From assembly GCA_021787735.1 (NCBI GenBank), contig JAJYLL010000025.1, positions 1 through 48,291 of the forward strand: DNA of 48,291 nt. The letters run 5' to 3'. Position numbers and translations under genes: made by a program. Shown here in pieces: positions 16,746 through 26,300 of this stretch. Numbering within the stretch: position 1 is the stretch's first letter; each line of letters opens with the position of its first letter. The stretch comes from Acidobacteriota bacterium (GTDB lineage: Bacteria; Acidobacteriota; Terriglobia; UBA7540). Under the pieces are notes generated by a model, which was not told the origin of the DNA, did no database searches, and saw only the letters and a program-made list of their open reading frames with translations.

Positions 16746-18353
16746 TTATTGCGGTGGCGGGAGCAGGATGCTGGGCCATTCGCGCACAAAGTACGAGCCA
16801 TTTGGCAAACGCTCTACGACGGGCGCATAAAGGCCCAGGTACGTGCGGTTCCACCAGCGCCCAGTCTGGTGCCTGGTGGTGAAGTCGGTGAACCAGTACT
16901 GCCAAAGAACTGCCCGGATTTCAAGTGGAGGCTTGCCGGGAAACGGGTTCGAGCGGAAAAGCGAAAGCACGCTTGGATCATTATCGACCATCAACTCTTC
17001 CGTTTGCATCACCCAGGGGTTGTGCTCAAAGTTGCTGAGCGACGCGGCCCACAAGTTCCAATCGAAGCGGGGTTGGTACGGAGCATAAATGCCCGGGGGT
17101 TGCATCGGGTCCTGCGGCTTGTAGCGGAATGGATAGGCCACCCATCGTTTGCCGTCGCGCGATCCCTGGAATTCAATCTCGTATCGCTCCCCGGTCATGA
17201 CAGCAAACAGACCGTACTGATTGGCGATGCGAAACGGCTGAAGGATGGCGACAGGCTGGAGCGGCAAGGGCACCGAGGGAATGAACAGCAAAAGCAGTAG
17301 CACCGTTGTCGCATAGAAAATCCAGGTTAGAAACACGCCCGATAGCACCAGACCTGCAAGCGATGCTCGCGCGGGTGGTGCGCCTGCCGGTGGCACTTGC
17401 CAATCCAGAAATGTGACTCTGGGCAACCTCGCCCAGCGTGTGGATTTCAGCCGCTTGAACCAGCCCGTGAAGTGTTCGTCATCGAGCAGCAGGAAGCCGA
17501 GTGACAGGACGAGGTAATTCAGGAACGCATAGTTTGCTGTCAGGATGATTCCAATCTGAAACGGCGTCATGATCAGGAAGCAGAGCAACCGGCTACGGCG
17601 TGAAAAGATGAACATCCAGCAGAGGCCGAGTTCGGCAACAAGAGTGAACAGGGCCAGCAGCGCCTGAATGGGATGTGGGATCTGTTGTGCGTACCAGCCA
17701 ATCCAGGTGGGCAGCGGGCTGTTCTGGTAATAATGATTCATGGCGGTCAGATGCCGCCATTGGGGATCGTGGCTGGCTAGTTTGGCCACGCCCGATTCAA
17801 AGTAGATTCGAAACCATTCCCATTGCAGCAGGAACAGGCTGGCTGGCGAAGGTGGGCTCGATTCACCAAGACCGGGACGAAATCCTACCGGAGCAAAGAA
17901 CAGCGACAGGAAGCCGGCGGCAAGCAGCATGCCATCTGACTGAAAATCGGCAAAGTCGCGCGCGGCTGCGACAAAGGAAAGATAGGCCACCAGTGCAACA
18001 GCCGCTGATCCGCGCGGCCAGATATTAAAGAAAAGCGCAGCGGAAGCAATCAACCCGGCCCACACCAGCATGTGCAGTGCGAATGAGCCGCTTCCCAACC
18101 AGAGCAACGTAGGCGCAATCCAGAACCGCATGTTTCCCATGCGGCCGGTTAGAAGCTCAAGATAGTTCTGGGCAGGAAGGATTCCCTGTGGCCCGACCAG
18201 GCCCTCGATCTGAAAAGCCAGCGAGTAAAAGGCCGAGAAGAAGATCAGGCCGAGAGAACGCAAAAACAGCCAGCGCGGCCACAGATGTCCTGGCCGTCCA
18301 GGCTGCTCGGGACCGAAAATGCGGACAAACGGTGTTTTGAGGTCCAGGTCCAT
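16746..18353 (-). CDS. Lipase maturation factor-like membrane protein
   Basis: This 535-residue polytopic membrane protein starts with WPRWLFLRSLGLIFFSAFYSLAFQIEGLVGPQGI, here referring to residues 25-58, which is the N-terminal signature of the LMF1/DUF1222 family. Further helices follow to about residue 370. The C-terminal 150-residue soluble domain carries YEIEFQGSRDGKRW and LWASLSNF-like conserved segments of the family. Animal LMF1 helps fold lipoprotein lipase in the ER. Bacterial members are uncharacterised and may assist secreted lipases or handle disulfides. No lipase lies nearby, so no partner can be named. Confidence 0.85.
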   Translation of the reverse strand: MDLDLKTPFVRIFGPEQPGRPGHLWPRWLFLRSLGLIFFSAFYSLAFQIEGLVGPQGILPAQNYLELLTGRMGNMRFWIAPTLLWLGSGSFALHMLVWAGLIASAALFFNIWPRGSAAVALVAYLSFVAAARDFADFQSDGMLLAAGFLSLFFAPVGFRPGLGESSPPSPASLFLLQWEWFRIYFESGVAKLASHDPQWRHLTAMNHYYQNSPLPTWIGWYAQQIPHPIQALLALFTLVAELGLCWMFIFSRRSRLLCFLIMTPFQIGIILTANYAFLNYLVLSLGFLLLDDEHFTGWFKRLKSTRWARLPRVTFLDWQVPPAGAPPARASLAGLVLSGVFLTWIFYATTVLLLLLFIPSVPLPLQPVAILQPFRIANQYGLFAVMTGERYEIEFQGSRDGKRWVAYPFRYKPQDPMQPPGIYAPYQPRFDWNLWAASLSNFEHNPWVMQTEELMVDNDPSVLSLFRSNPFPGKPPLEIRAVLWQYWFTDFTTRHQTGRWWNRTYLGLYAPVVERLPNGSYFVREWPSILLPPPQ

Positions 18354-18574
18354 TTGCCCGACTATTGTACAGGTAACCCCCTCGAATCAGCAGCGGCTTT
18401 CTCGATAGGCTGTATATCTGGAGGCAGAGAATAACAGCCAATGCCTGCAATCTTTGCGTTGCGTTCTGCCCCTGTGAACGCATAAACTCATTGGGCTGGA
18501 CGAATGGACGCGGGCCTTCCGACTGTTATTCGTTGCATGGCAGGCTGGGGTGACACCCCGGAGGAGGAGAAAAC

Positions 18575-21412
18575 TTGCTTCGAGCGAAAACTTTCGCGGC
18601 TCTGCTTCTGGCAATATCCGCGATCTGTGTTGTCGCTTCGGGTGCTTCAGCGCCGGCTAGCGAAGCAATGCCTGTCATTTCTCTGAATGGGCAATGGAAC
18701 TTCCTCACGGACCCTTCAGGCAATCTTAAAATCCAGGACCTGACAACCGCAAAGGATGCAAGAGAGATTCAGGTCCCCGGATCATGGCAGGAACAGTTTG
18801 CCGACCTGCGCGACTATGCTGGCGCGGCGTGGTATTGGCGTTCGGTGCAGGTTGAAGAACTCCAACCCGCCCAAGTCGCGATTCTGAAGTTTGGAGCGGT
18901 CGATTATCGCGCTGATGTTTACGTGAATGGACAGCACGTGGGTTCTCACGATGGTGGCTACCTTCCGTTTGAGTTCGATATAACGTCTCTGATCAAGTCA
19001 GGCGAAAATCAGATTGCCGTTCGGGTAGTGGACCCCGGAGCGAAACCCAACGAGGTGGAGGGAATCAAGTACGCAGAAATTCCCCACGGTAAGCAGAACT
19101 GGTATGTCCAGACAAGCGGGTTGTGGCAAAGCGTTGAGCTCGAAATCCGCCCTCAGGTCCATCTGGGAGTGGTCCACATCTCAGCAGGAGCTGACGGTAA
19201 TTTCACATTCACCGTTCATCTGGTGAATGCACCTTCTGAGGCTACGGAAGCGCCTGCGGTCGGCGCAGAAATCCTGGGCCCTGACGGGAAACAGGTCTGG
19301 AAAGGACCTGAGAATGCGGTCACGAAACAAGGCGATTATATGTTCTCCGGAAGCCTTCCAAATCCGGACCTCTGGAGCCCGTCTCATCCTTCGCTCTACA
19401 CCTTGCTCGTTCACACCGGTTCCGGTGATCATCAGTCTTACCGCTTTGGATTCCGGACCTTCGAAACGCGCGACGGAAAGTTCTATCTGAACGGCAAGGT
19501 GATTTACCTGCGCGGTGCGCTGGATCAGGCCTTTTATCCCGAAACGATTTACACGCCCCCTTCGCTGGACTTTCTGAAGAATGAGATGCGTGAGGCTAAG
19601 GCAATGGGGCTGAACCTTCTTCGCTGCCATATCAAAGTGCCGGATCCCCGTTACCTGGAGGCGGCGGATGAGACAGGCATGCTGGTGTGGTACGAAATCC
19701 CAAACTGGGACAAACTCACGCCCGACTCGGAGTCCCGAGCGCTGAACACATTGCGTGGCATGGTTGAGCGCGATTGGAACCATCCGTCGATCATCATTGT
19801 CAGCATCGCCAATGAAAGCTGGGGCCTGGACCTTGGCAAGGCCGCAGACCGGAAATGGTTGAAACAAGCTTACCACCGGGCGAAAAAGATTGTGCCCGGC
19901 TGGCTTGTGGAGGATAACAGTGCCTGCTGCAAGAATTTTCACGTCTCGACCGATTTGGCGGATTTCCACGAATACGATTCCATCCCTGACCATGCGGCCG
20001 ATTTTGACCGTTTCGTTGGTGACCTGGCTACCCGCCCGAGCTGGCTTTTCAGCTCTTACGGCGACGCCGAACCGAAGGGCAACGAGCCCCTGATGCTGTC
20101 GGAATTCGGGAACTGGGGCCTGCCTTTTGTCCCACAGAAAAAGCCCTGGTGGTTCGATAGGGGTTTTGGCTCCCGCAGGATCACCATGCCTGCTGGTCTT
20201 GAAAAGCGTTTTGAAGATTACCAGTATAGTACGCTGTTTCCCGACCTCCATGCCCTGGAGGCAGCAACCCAGGCGCATGAATTCAACTCACTGAATTATG
20301 AGATCGCCAGTCTGCGCAGCCGGCCGTCCATTCAGGGCTACGTCATCACGGAATTGACCGATGTGATGTGGGAGGCGAACGGCCTGATGGATATCTGGCG
20401 GCATCCCAAGAGCTTTGCACAGGAACTGGGCGCCATCCAGCAGGATGACGCGGTATTGATCCGCCCGGTGAAGCATAACTATTTTGATGGTGACAAAGCC
20501 CGAGCCGACATTTATTTTTCGCATTACTGCCAGCAGGAACTGGAGGCGATGACGGTTGACTGGGAGGTGGAAGGCACATCACTGAAAGGAAGTTTTCAGG
20601 CCCCTGCTGTGCCGGTTGGGTCCGCGGGAAAGGTGGGAGCGATTGACTTTACCGTTCCGACTTCCTCTGCTCCCTCGGAGAATGTGCTGAATGTCCAGAT
20701 TATGGCAAGCGGCAAAGTGATCACGAAGGGTTCAGTGGACCTTTATTTTTACCCTCACGAAACCCCGGCGCTTCCGCCGCCTGTGAATTTCCATGATCCG
20801 CAGGGCAAATTACGGCGTCTTGCGAGTGATATGCAGAGACGGGACTACTTTGAAACGGCCAGTTCGCGTGCCCATCCTGTGGTGATAACTCCCGTGTTTG
20901 ATAACGATATAAAGAACGCTCTTGAATCAGGCAGCACTGTCCTCCTGCTCGCCGGCGGGCGCCAGGACATCAATCAGTCTGTGAAGATCGTGCCTCGTTC
21001 GGAGGACTCGTACGACGGGAACTGGATCTCCAATTTTGCGTGGGTTCGCAAGAACTCGCCCCCGTTCAACAAAATCGGCTTCAGCACCCTTGCTGGTTTT
21101 GAAACAGAAGGATCCATTCCTGAAGCGGTCGTTACCGGAATACAACCTGGAGAATTCAAGGACGTCCTCGCCGGAGAATTTTATGGATGGATCCATTCGA
21201 ACGTGGGCACGCTGGTTCAGGCACGGTACGGCAAAGGCAAGCTTCTGATTTGTACAATTTCGCTAAGCACTCCGTATGGAACCGATCCTTATGCCACGTA
21301 TCTGCTTGACGGGCTTATCAATTACGCTGCGTCGGGGTTTGCACCGAAGCTCGACCTCACGCCGTCGGCCTCGCAGAACCCCGTCGAAAAGTCCAGCGCT
21401 GCGGCAAAGTAA
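18575..21412 (+). CDS. Secreted glycoside hydrolase family 2 enzyme
   Basis: This 945-residue exported beta-glycosidase starts at a TTG, supported by a strong GGAGGAGGAG 5-6 nt upstream and by the signal peptide it uncovers (FAALLLAISAICVVASGASA). Domains in order are: sugar-binding jelly roll (about 35-200, RADVYVNGQHVGSHDGGYLPFEFD), Ig-like domain (about 200-305), TIM barrel (about 305-620) and C-terminal beta domains. The acid/base Glu lies in IVSIANESWG and the nucleophile Glu in MLSEFGNWG. These separate GH2 from its relatives but not beta-glucuronidase from beta-galactosidase or beta-mannosidase. The TIM-barrel-to-C-terminal part is longer than in LacZ-like minimal enzymes. It is transcribed divergently from the LMF-like gene, so the two are probably regulated separately. 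Confidence 0.88.
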   Translation: MLRAKTFAALLLAISAICVVASGASAPASEAMPVISLNGQWNFLTDPSGNLKIQDLTTAKDAREIQVPGSWQEQFADLRDYAGAAWYWRSVQVEELQPAQVAILKFGAVDYRADVYVNGQHVGSHDGGYLPFEFDITSLIKSGENQIAVRVVDPGAKPNEVEGIKYAEIPHGKQNWYVQTSGLWQSVELEIRPQVHLGVVHISAGADGNFTFTVHLVNAPSEATEAPAVGAEILGPDGKQVWKGPENAVTKQGDYMFSGSLPNPDLWSPSHPSLYTLLVHTGSGDHQSYRFGFRTFETRDGKFYLNGKVIYLRGALDQAFYPETIYTPPSLDFLKNEMREAKAMGLNLLRCHIKVPDPRYLEAADETGMLVWYEIPNWDKLTPDSESRALNTLRGMVERDWNHPSIIIVSIANESWGLDLGKAADRKWLKQAYHRAKKIVPGWLVEDNSACCKNFHVSTDLADFHEYDSIPDHAADFDRFVGDLATRPSWLFSSYGDAEPKGNEPLMLSEFGNWGLPFVPQKKPWWFDRGFGSRRITMPAGLEKRFEDYQYSTLFPDLHALEAATQAHEFNSLNYEIASLRSRPSIQGYVITELTDVMWEANGLMDIWRHPKSFAQELGAIQQDDAVLIRPVKHNYFDGDKARADIYFSHYCQQELEAMTVDWEVEGTSLKGSFQAPAVPVGSAGKVGAIDFTVPTSSAPSENVLNVQIMASGKVITKGSVDLYFYPHETPALPPPVNFHDPQGKLRRLASDMQRRDYFETASSRAHPVVITPVFDNDIKNALESGSTVLLLAGGRQDINQSVKIVPRSEDSYDGNWISNFAWVRKNSPPFNKIGFSTLAGFETEGSIPEAVVTGIQPGEFKDVLAGEFYGWIHSNVGTLVQARYGKGKLLICTISLSTPYGTDPYATYLLDGLINYAASGFAPKLDLTPSASQNPVEKSSAAAK

Positions 21413-21482
21413 ACCACAACCCTTTCAGCAGACGCGAATGAAATTGCCGCGTGGGCAGAGCTCAGCAAAATTGCGCCGGACG

Positions 21483-22655
21483 TTATCGTAAGTTTTTCAA
21501 TTTCATCAGGCGGCGACCCGCTTCTTCGAGAGTCTCGTCCTTCTTGCAAAAGGTGAACCGCACCTGCTGGCTCCCGCGCGAACGGTCACTGTAAAAGCTG
21601 CTGCCAGGCACTGCTGCAACACCGACATTTTCAATCAGGTGTCGAGTGAATTCAACGTCATCGGGGAACCCAAAATCGCTAATGTCGGTCATGATGTAGT
21701 AAGCGCCGTAGGGTTTGAAGCATCTGAATCCGGCATCCTCCAGCACCCAAAGCATCCAGTCCCGGCGCTTCACATAATCCTCTTGCAACTTGTGGTAGTA
21801 GCTGTCATCTAGGCGCAACGCCGTGATTCCTGCCTGTTGAAGGGGCGCGGCTGCGCCGACAGTGAGGAAGTCGTGCATCTTTCGAATGGCCGCAGTGATT
21901 TCAGGTGGAGCGATCGCATAGCCCACGCGCCATCCGGTGACGCTGTAGGTTTTCGACATCGAGTTGATGGTGATGGTCCGCTCGCGCATTTCAGGAAGCG
22001 CCGCCATAAAAACGTGGCGATGCCCTTCGTAAACAAGGTGCTGATAAATCTCGTCGGTCAGCACAAAAGCGTTTGAGCGGCGGACAATTCCTGCAATGGT
22101 CTCAAGTTCTTCAAGAGAGAATACCTTGCCTGTTGGATTGTTTGGCGTATTCAGCACGAGAGCGCGGCTCCGCTCATTGAACGCTGCAGCCAGTTCCTCT
22201 GGATCGAACGTCCAGTCCGGAGGGCGCAAGGGCACGAAGCGCGGCACGGCGCCGCTGATGATCGCGTCGGGACCGTAATTCTCATAGAACGGCTCAAAAA
22301 CAACAACCTCTTCGCCCGGATTGACAACCGCCAGAAGCGAAGCAATCATCGCCTCGGTTGAGCCGCAACAGACAGTGATCTCCTGTTCGGGGTCGATGGC
22401 CAGTCCGGAATCCTTTTCGAATCGTTCGGCAATCGCGAGGCGAAACTCTCTCGCTCCCCAGGTGATGGCGTACTGATTGATGTCTGCCTGAACAGCGCGC
22501 ACCGCGGCGTCTTTCACCTCCGCAGGAGCGGCAAAATCAGGGAAACCCTGCGCCAGGTTCACAGCCCCGTGCCGAAGGGCCAGGCGCGTCATTTCGCGGA
22601 TTACGCTTTCCGTGAATTGCTGCGCCTTTCGCGATAACGGTGAAAGTCTTGTCAT
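21483..22655 (-). CDS. PLP-dependent aminotransferase, class I/II (kynurenine/methionine type)
   Basis: This 390-residue fold-type I aminotransferase has the substrate-loop motif NLAQGFPDF, the NTPNNPTGKVFS motif, the conserved Asp in VLTDEIYQHLVYEG, the PLP lysine in NSMSKTYSVTGWRVGYA and an arginine in VRFTFCKKDE that binds the substrate carboxylate. The GFPDF start and TYSVTGWRVG together are typical of the kynurenine-oxoglutarate/methionine aminotransferase group. It is cytoplasmic. The downstream neighbour (GH2) is convergent, so it is a single-gene unit. The amino donor is not predictable from sequence. Confidence 0.87.
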   Translation of the reverse strand: MTRLSPLSRKAQQFTESVIREMTRLALRHGAVNLAQGFPDFAAPAEVKDAAVRAVQADINQYAITWGAREFRLAIAERFEKDSGLAIDPEQEITVCCGSTEAMIASLLAVVNPGEEVVVFEPFYENYGPDAIISGAVPRFVPLRPPDWTFDPEELAAAFNERSRALVLNTPNNPTGKVFSLEELETIAGIVRRSNAFVLTDEIYQHLVYEGHRHVFMAALPEMRERTITINSMSKTYSVTGWRVGYAIAPPEITAAIRKMHDFLTVGAAAPLQQAGITALRLDDSYYHKLQEDYVKRRDWMLWVLEDAGFRCFKPYGAYYIMTDISDFGFPDDVEFTRHLIENVGVAAVPGSSFYSDRSRGSQQVRFTFCKKDETLEEAGRRLMKLKNLR

Positions 22656-22864
22656 GTAGCTCTTCGTCTTAGAACAGCCTGTCGTTCCAGCCGAGGCCGT
22701 TTATTCCGCGCCCTGGAGTATTCCGCGATCTGTTCGATGAACATAACTGATTTTCTTGCTTCCCGCCAGCATCCTTTGATACCGACCCCTAAAGCGGGTT
22801 TTGGCGGCGTCGAAGCCAACCAACTTTGGTAATTGCCACGCCAAGCACTTTGCGGGTAATGCGA

Positions 22865-22882
22865 TTTGTGCCCATGCACAAA
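22865..22882. promoter_or_regulatory. 18-bp dyad (possible operator)
   Basis: TTTGTGC-CCAT-GCACAAA is a perfect 7-4-7 inverted repeat about 210 bp upstream of the aminotransferase start. It could be a regulator site; the adjoining A run does not make a terminator for either neighbour. Confidence 0.35.
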
Positions 22883-23007
22883 AAAAGTAGATTCTCCCTC
22901 CCTTTGGGACCTGCATTCTGGTTCTGGCAAATGAACCAGACCTTGCCCTGTCGGGAACTTGCCCTTAATCCCGCTAATTTCAATGCCATACGATAAACAT
23001 ATTTACA

Positions 23008-23021
23008 TGGAAACGTAACCA
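23008..23021. promoter_or_regulatory. Operator-like palindrome, copy 1
   Basis: TGGAAACGTAACCA is a near-perfect dyad with a central CG and matches copy 2 except for one base. The layout resembles LacI/GalR-family operators; the regulator is not in the window. Confidence 0.5.
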
Positions 23022-23135
23022 TTACTCACAATTGGGGTCGGCGTTCATGTTCTTGGAGATGAACGTAGGTTCAGCTTTTCAGTAATCGACGAATATCCAA
23101 AGTAAATACAACGACTTGTAATAGAATTGTCAGAA

Positions 23136-23149
23136 TGGAAACGTTACCA
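23136..23149. promoter_or_regulatory. Operator-like palindrome, copy 2
   Basis: TGGAAACGTTACCA lies 128 bp from copy 1 and ends 33 bp before the -35 box of the receptor promoter. Two copies in a 700-bp gap, with LacI-type symmetry, suggest regulation by carbohydrate, possibly with looping; this is inferred. Confidence 0.52.
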
Positions 23150-23181
23150 AAAGCCGTAGGCTAGAAAACTAATAATAAGTA

Positions 23182-23210
23182 TTGACAGCCATTCGAAAAA
23201 CAGATTAAAT
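23182..23210 (+). promoter_or_regulatory. Sigma-70-type promoter of the TonB receptor
   Basis: A perfect -35 TTGACA (23182-23187), a 17-bp spacer and TTAAAT (23205-23210) precede the receptor by 150 bp. Confidence 0.6.
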
Positions 23211-23360
23211 AGTTCCTTCACGGGCAGTATGAGGGCTTCTGCGCGCACATACGCTGCTTGTGGTCTATACTTCCGGGTAGCCCGCCTCGACTTCTGTTGT
23301 GGCTCTCCGTTGCCGTCGGTTCTGGGTCGTGTTTCCTCATTTCCATATTGAGAGGGAGGT

Positions 23361-26300
23361 TTGAGCGAGAGTATGCGATCTCGTTTTGTCTCTATAGGTC
23401 TCATCTGTTTGGTTGCAATTGCAACCCTCGGGTTCGTTTCGGTTCAACGGCTACATTCCCAAGTTCTGTATGGCTCAGTCTCGGGAACAGTAACCGACCA
23501 GACCGGAGCAGTCGTACCCGGGGCGGCAATCACGATCGTCAATGACAGTACGGGGCTGACCCGGAACACCAAGTCAGGATCGGCGGGCGACTATGTTTTT
23601 ACCGATCTTCCCGGTGGCACCTACACCCTTAACGTGACAACAAAGGGTTTCAAGCCTCTGAAGCAGACCGGCATTCGTGTTGTTGCCGGATCGACTAACC
23701 AGCAGAATATTCAGGTGTCACTCGGGGCTGTTACCCAGCAGGTAACGGTCTCCGGCGCCGCCGCTACTCTTCAAACCCAACAGGCCAACGTTCACACGAC
23801 TATCACCAGCTATGCGGTGCAGAACCTGCCGCTGAACGTTTACCAAAACTTCCAGAGCGTCGAACTTCTTTCGCCTGGCGTTGTTTCTCTTTCGGCAATC
23901 ACGGGAAACTATCCCAACTCAATTGCCGACGCGCCGGACCGTTCTCTCGCCATCAACTCCGACGGCTTGCCGCAGCACATCAATACCTCGCGTGTGGATG
24001 GTGCTACGGACGTGTTCCTCTGGCTGCCTGACCACATGGTTATCGTGCCTCCTGCGGCGACAGTCCAGGAAGTCAGCGTGCAAACGGCTAACTATAACGT
24101 TCAAAAAGGACTGACGGCCGGTGCTGCAACCGACGTCATTACCAAGTCCGGAACCAACCAGTTCCATGGCGAGCTTTATGCCTATCATACGGACGAGGCG
24201 CTGGATGCACAAAATGCCTTGGTTCACACTGCTAATGGCAAAGCGCCAAAGAACATCCAGAACAATGACGGTGTTGCTGTTGGCGGACCGATCGTCAAGA
24301 ACAAGGTCTTCTTCTTCGGCAACTGGGACGGATTTTTCCAACGCCAGAATCCGGCCGATATCAACCTGATCCCTCCTGTTGATATGCGGAACGGAGATTA
24401 TTCCGCCTATCTTGGCGCACCCGTTTACAACGCAAGTGGCGCTCCTGTAATGGTGTGCTCCAGCAACGCTGCCGGACCGGGCGCAGGCCCCTTGGTCCAG
24501 TTGCAGGAAGGCATGGTTTTTGACCCTGTTACTGGGAACCAGGTAACCGGCCAGGGCCGTTGCGCTTTCCAGAACAACGTCATACCGACCAACCGTATGT
24601 ATGCCGGCGCAACCAACTTCTGGCAGTTGATGCAACCTTACACTCCCAACGATACTCTGGGCCAGCCCTTTACGCAGTTCACGGCGCAGAACGACGTCCG
24701 TCTGCGGAATTCGGCCTGGAACCGCAACATCTACACCGGCAAGGTGGACTACAACATCAGTGATCGCCAGACCCTGTGGGGCAAATACACCCTGCAGAAG
24801 GCGCTGTTGAACGATGGAACCGATTACGGTATCGCCGGTCAAGGTGGTGGTACAGGAGTCACCAACGACACGGCGCAAACCGTGACGATCGGGCATACCT
24901 GGACGGCAAAGTCCGACATGGTCCTGAGCGGCCACATTGGCTTTACTCGCATGGGTGAAGGCAACACCGTGCCCGGTTTTGGCAAGGACTATGGGGTGTC
25001 GGTCCTCGGGTTGACCAACAGCAACACGCCCGCTGGCGACCCGCGTTACAGCGGAATGCCTGGAATCGGCTGGGACTTTACCGGCCTGGGCACCAATCAA
25101 TCGTGGGAACCCGCATTCCGTAACGACTGGCAGTTGACGCTCGATGAAAACGCAACCTGGATTAAGGGCAAGCACACGGTTGTTTTTGGATTCGACGCGG
25201 CGCACAACCACATGAACCACTGGCAGCCGGAAATCGACTGCTGCCCGCGTGGCGACGTCAATATGTATGACGACAACACGTTCCTGAACACGGCGACGGA
25301 CGCCGCCGGCGTCGGCACGCAAGCGCAGTTCTACAATGCCAGTGGCAGCCCGGTCGGCTTCAACTCCGCTCCTTGGAACGGTGTTGCGCTCTTCAACCTT
25401 GGTTTGGCGAGCGAGGTCTATAACACGCAGCAATTCATCAAGGCCACCAACAAGGACTGGCAGGAAGCCCTTTACATCGGAGATACCTACCGAATCACTC
25501 CCAAACTCACCATTGACGCTGGACTCCGCTGGGAGTATTTCCCGCTGATTACCCGGGATGGCGCCAGTAAGTTCGAGGTGTTTGATCCTAACACCGACCA
25601 GCTCTACCTGGGCGGGCTCGGAGGTCATGATACGCACCTCAACAACACACCTCTGGGGGTCACCAGCAGCAAGTTGCTGTTCCGTCCACGGCTGGGAATT
25701 GCTTACCAGCTCAACAACAAAACAGTGATCCGCACGGCGTTCGGCATGACGAATGACACGCTTCCTCTCGAGCGGCCTCTGCGCGGATTCTATCCTTATA
25801 CGATTGGCGCAGACCAATTCGTGGCAGGAAACAGCAACGTCACGCGGTTCCTGCCGTATTCAAACTTCAACTCTGCAACGAATACGGTGAACGCGATTTC
25901 CGGTTCGCCGGCGACGGGCTCGGGCCTGTTTAATGGCGTTCCTCTTATCACCTCGCCCACGGGTTTTGCGTCAGGGGTGATTACTCCTCCTGGCAGTTAC
26001 ACCGTTGGGACTCTGGCCCCGGGCCCGTTCAAACGCGGGTACGTGGAGTTCTGGAATTTCACGGTTGAGCGGAAGCTGCCTTTCAACACGCTGTTAACCG
26101 TTGGCTACGTTGGCAACCACCTTGTGCACGAATTCAATGGTCAGCAACTCAACGCCGCTCCATTGGACACAGGTGCCGCCGGACAGCCTCTCTACTCTAA
26201 ATTCGGAGCCACCACCGACGCGTACGCGTTCATGGGTTACCTGGATTCTCATTACAACTCCTTGCAGGTTTCGTTGAACCGCCACGTTACCCATGGCCTG

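Larger units (their letters stand above)
22656..23360. other. Regulatory region upstream of the TonB receptor
   Basis: About 705 bp with no supported gene but unusually rich in dyads. It holds an 18-bp dyad at 22865-22882, two copies of a 14-bp near-palindrome (23008-23021 and 23136-23149), a 7-bp inverted repeat with a 10-nt loop (CGTTCAT 23042-23048, ATGAACG 23059-23065) and a good promoter at 23182-23210. It serves the aminotransferase (leftward) and the TonB receptor (rightward). Confidence 0.55.

Noticed and set aside
19181..20278. 365-codon antisense frame inside the GH2 gene
   Set aside because: No recognisable motif and fully contained in a well-supported glycosidase gene.
23919..25817. 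632-codon open frame antisense to the TonB receptor
   Set aside because: It has no domain or start signal and lies fully inside a receptor gene with strong family features; it is a codon-bias shadow in high-GC DNA.
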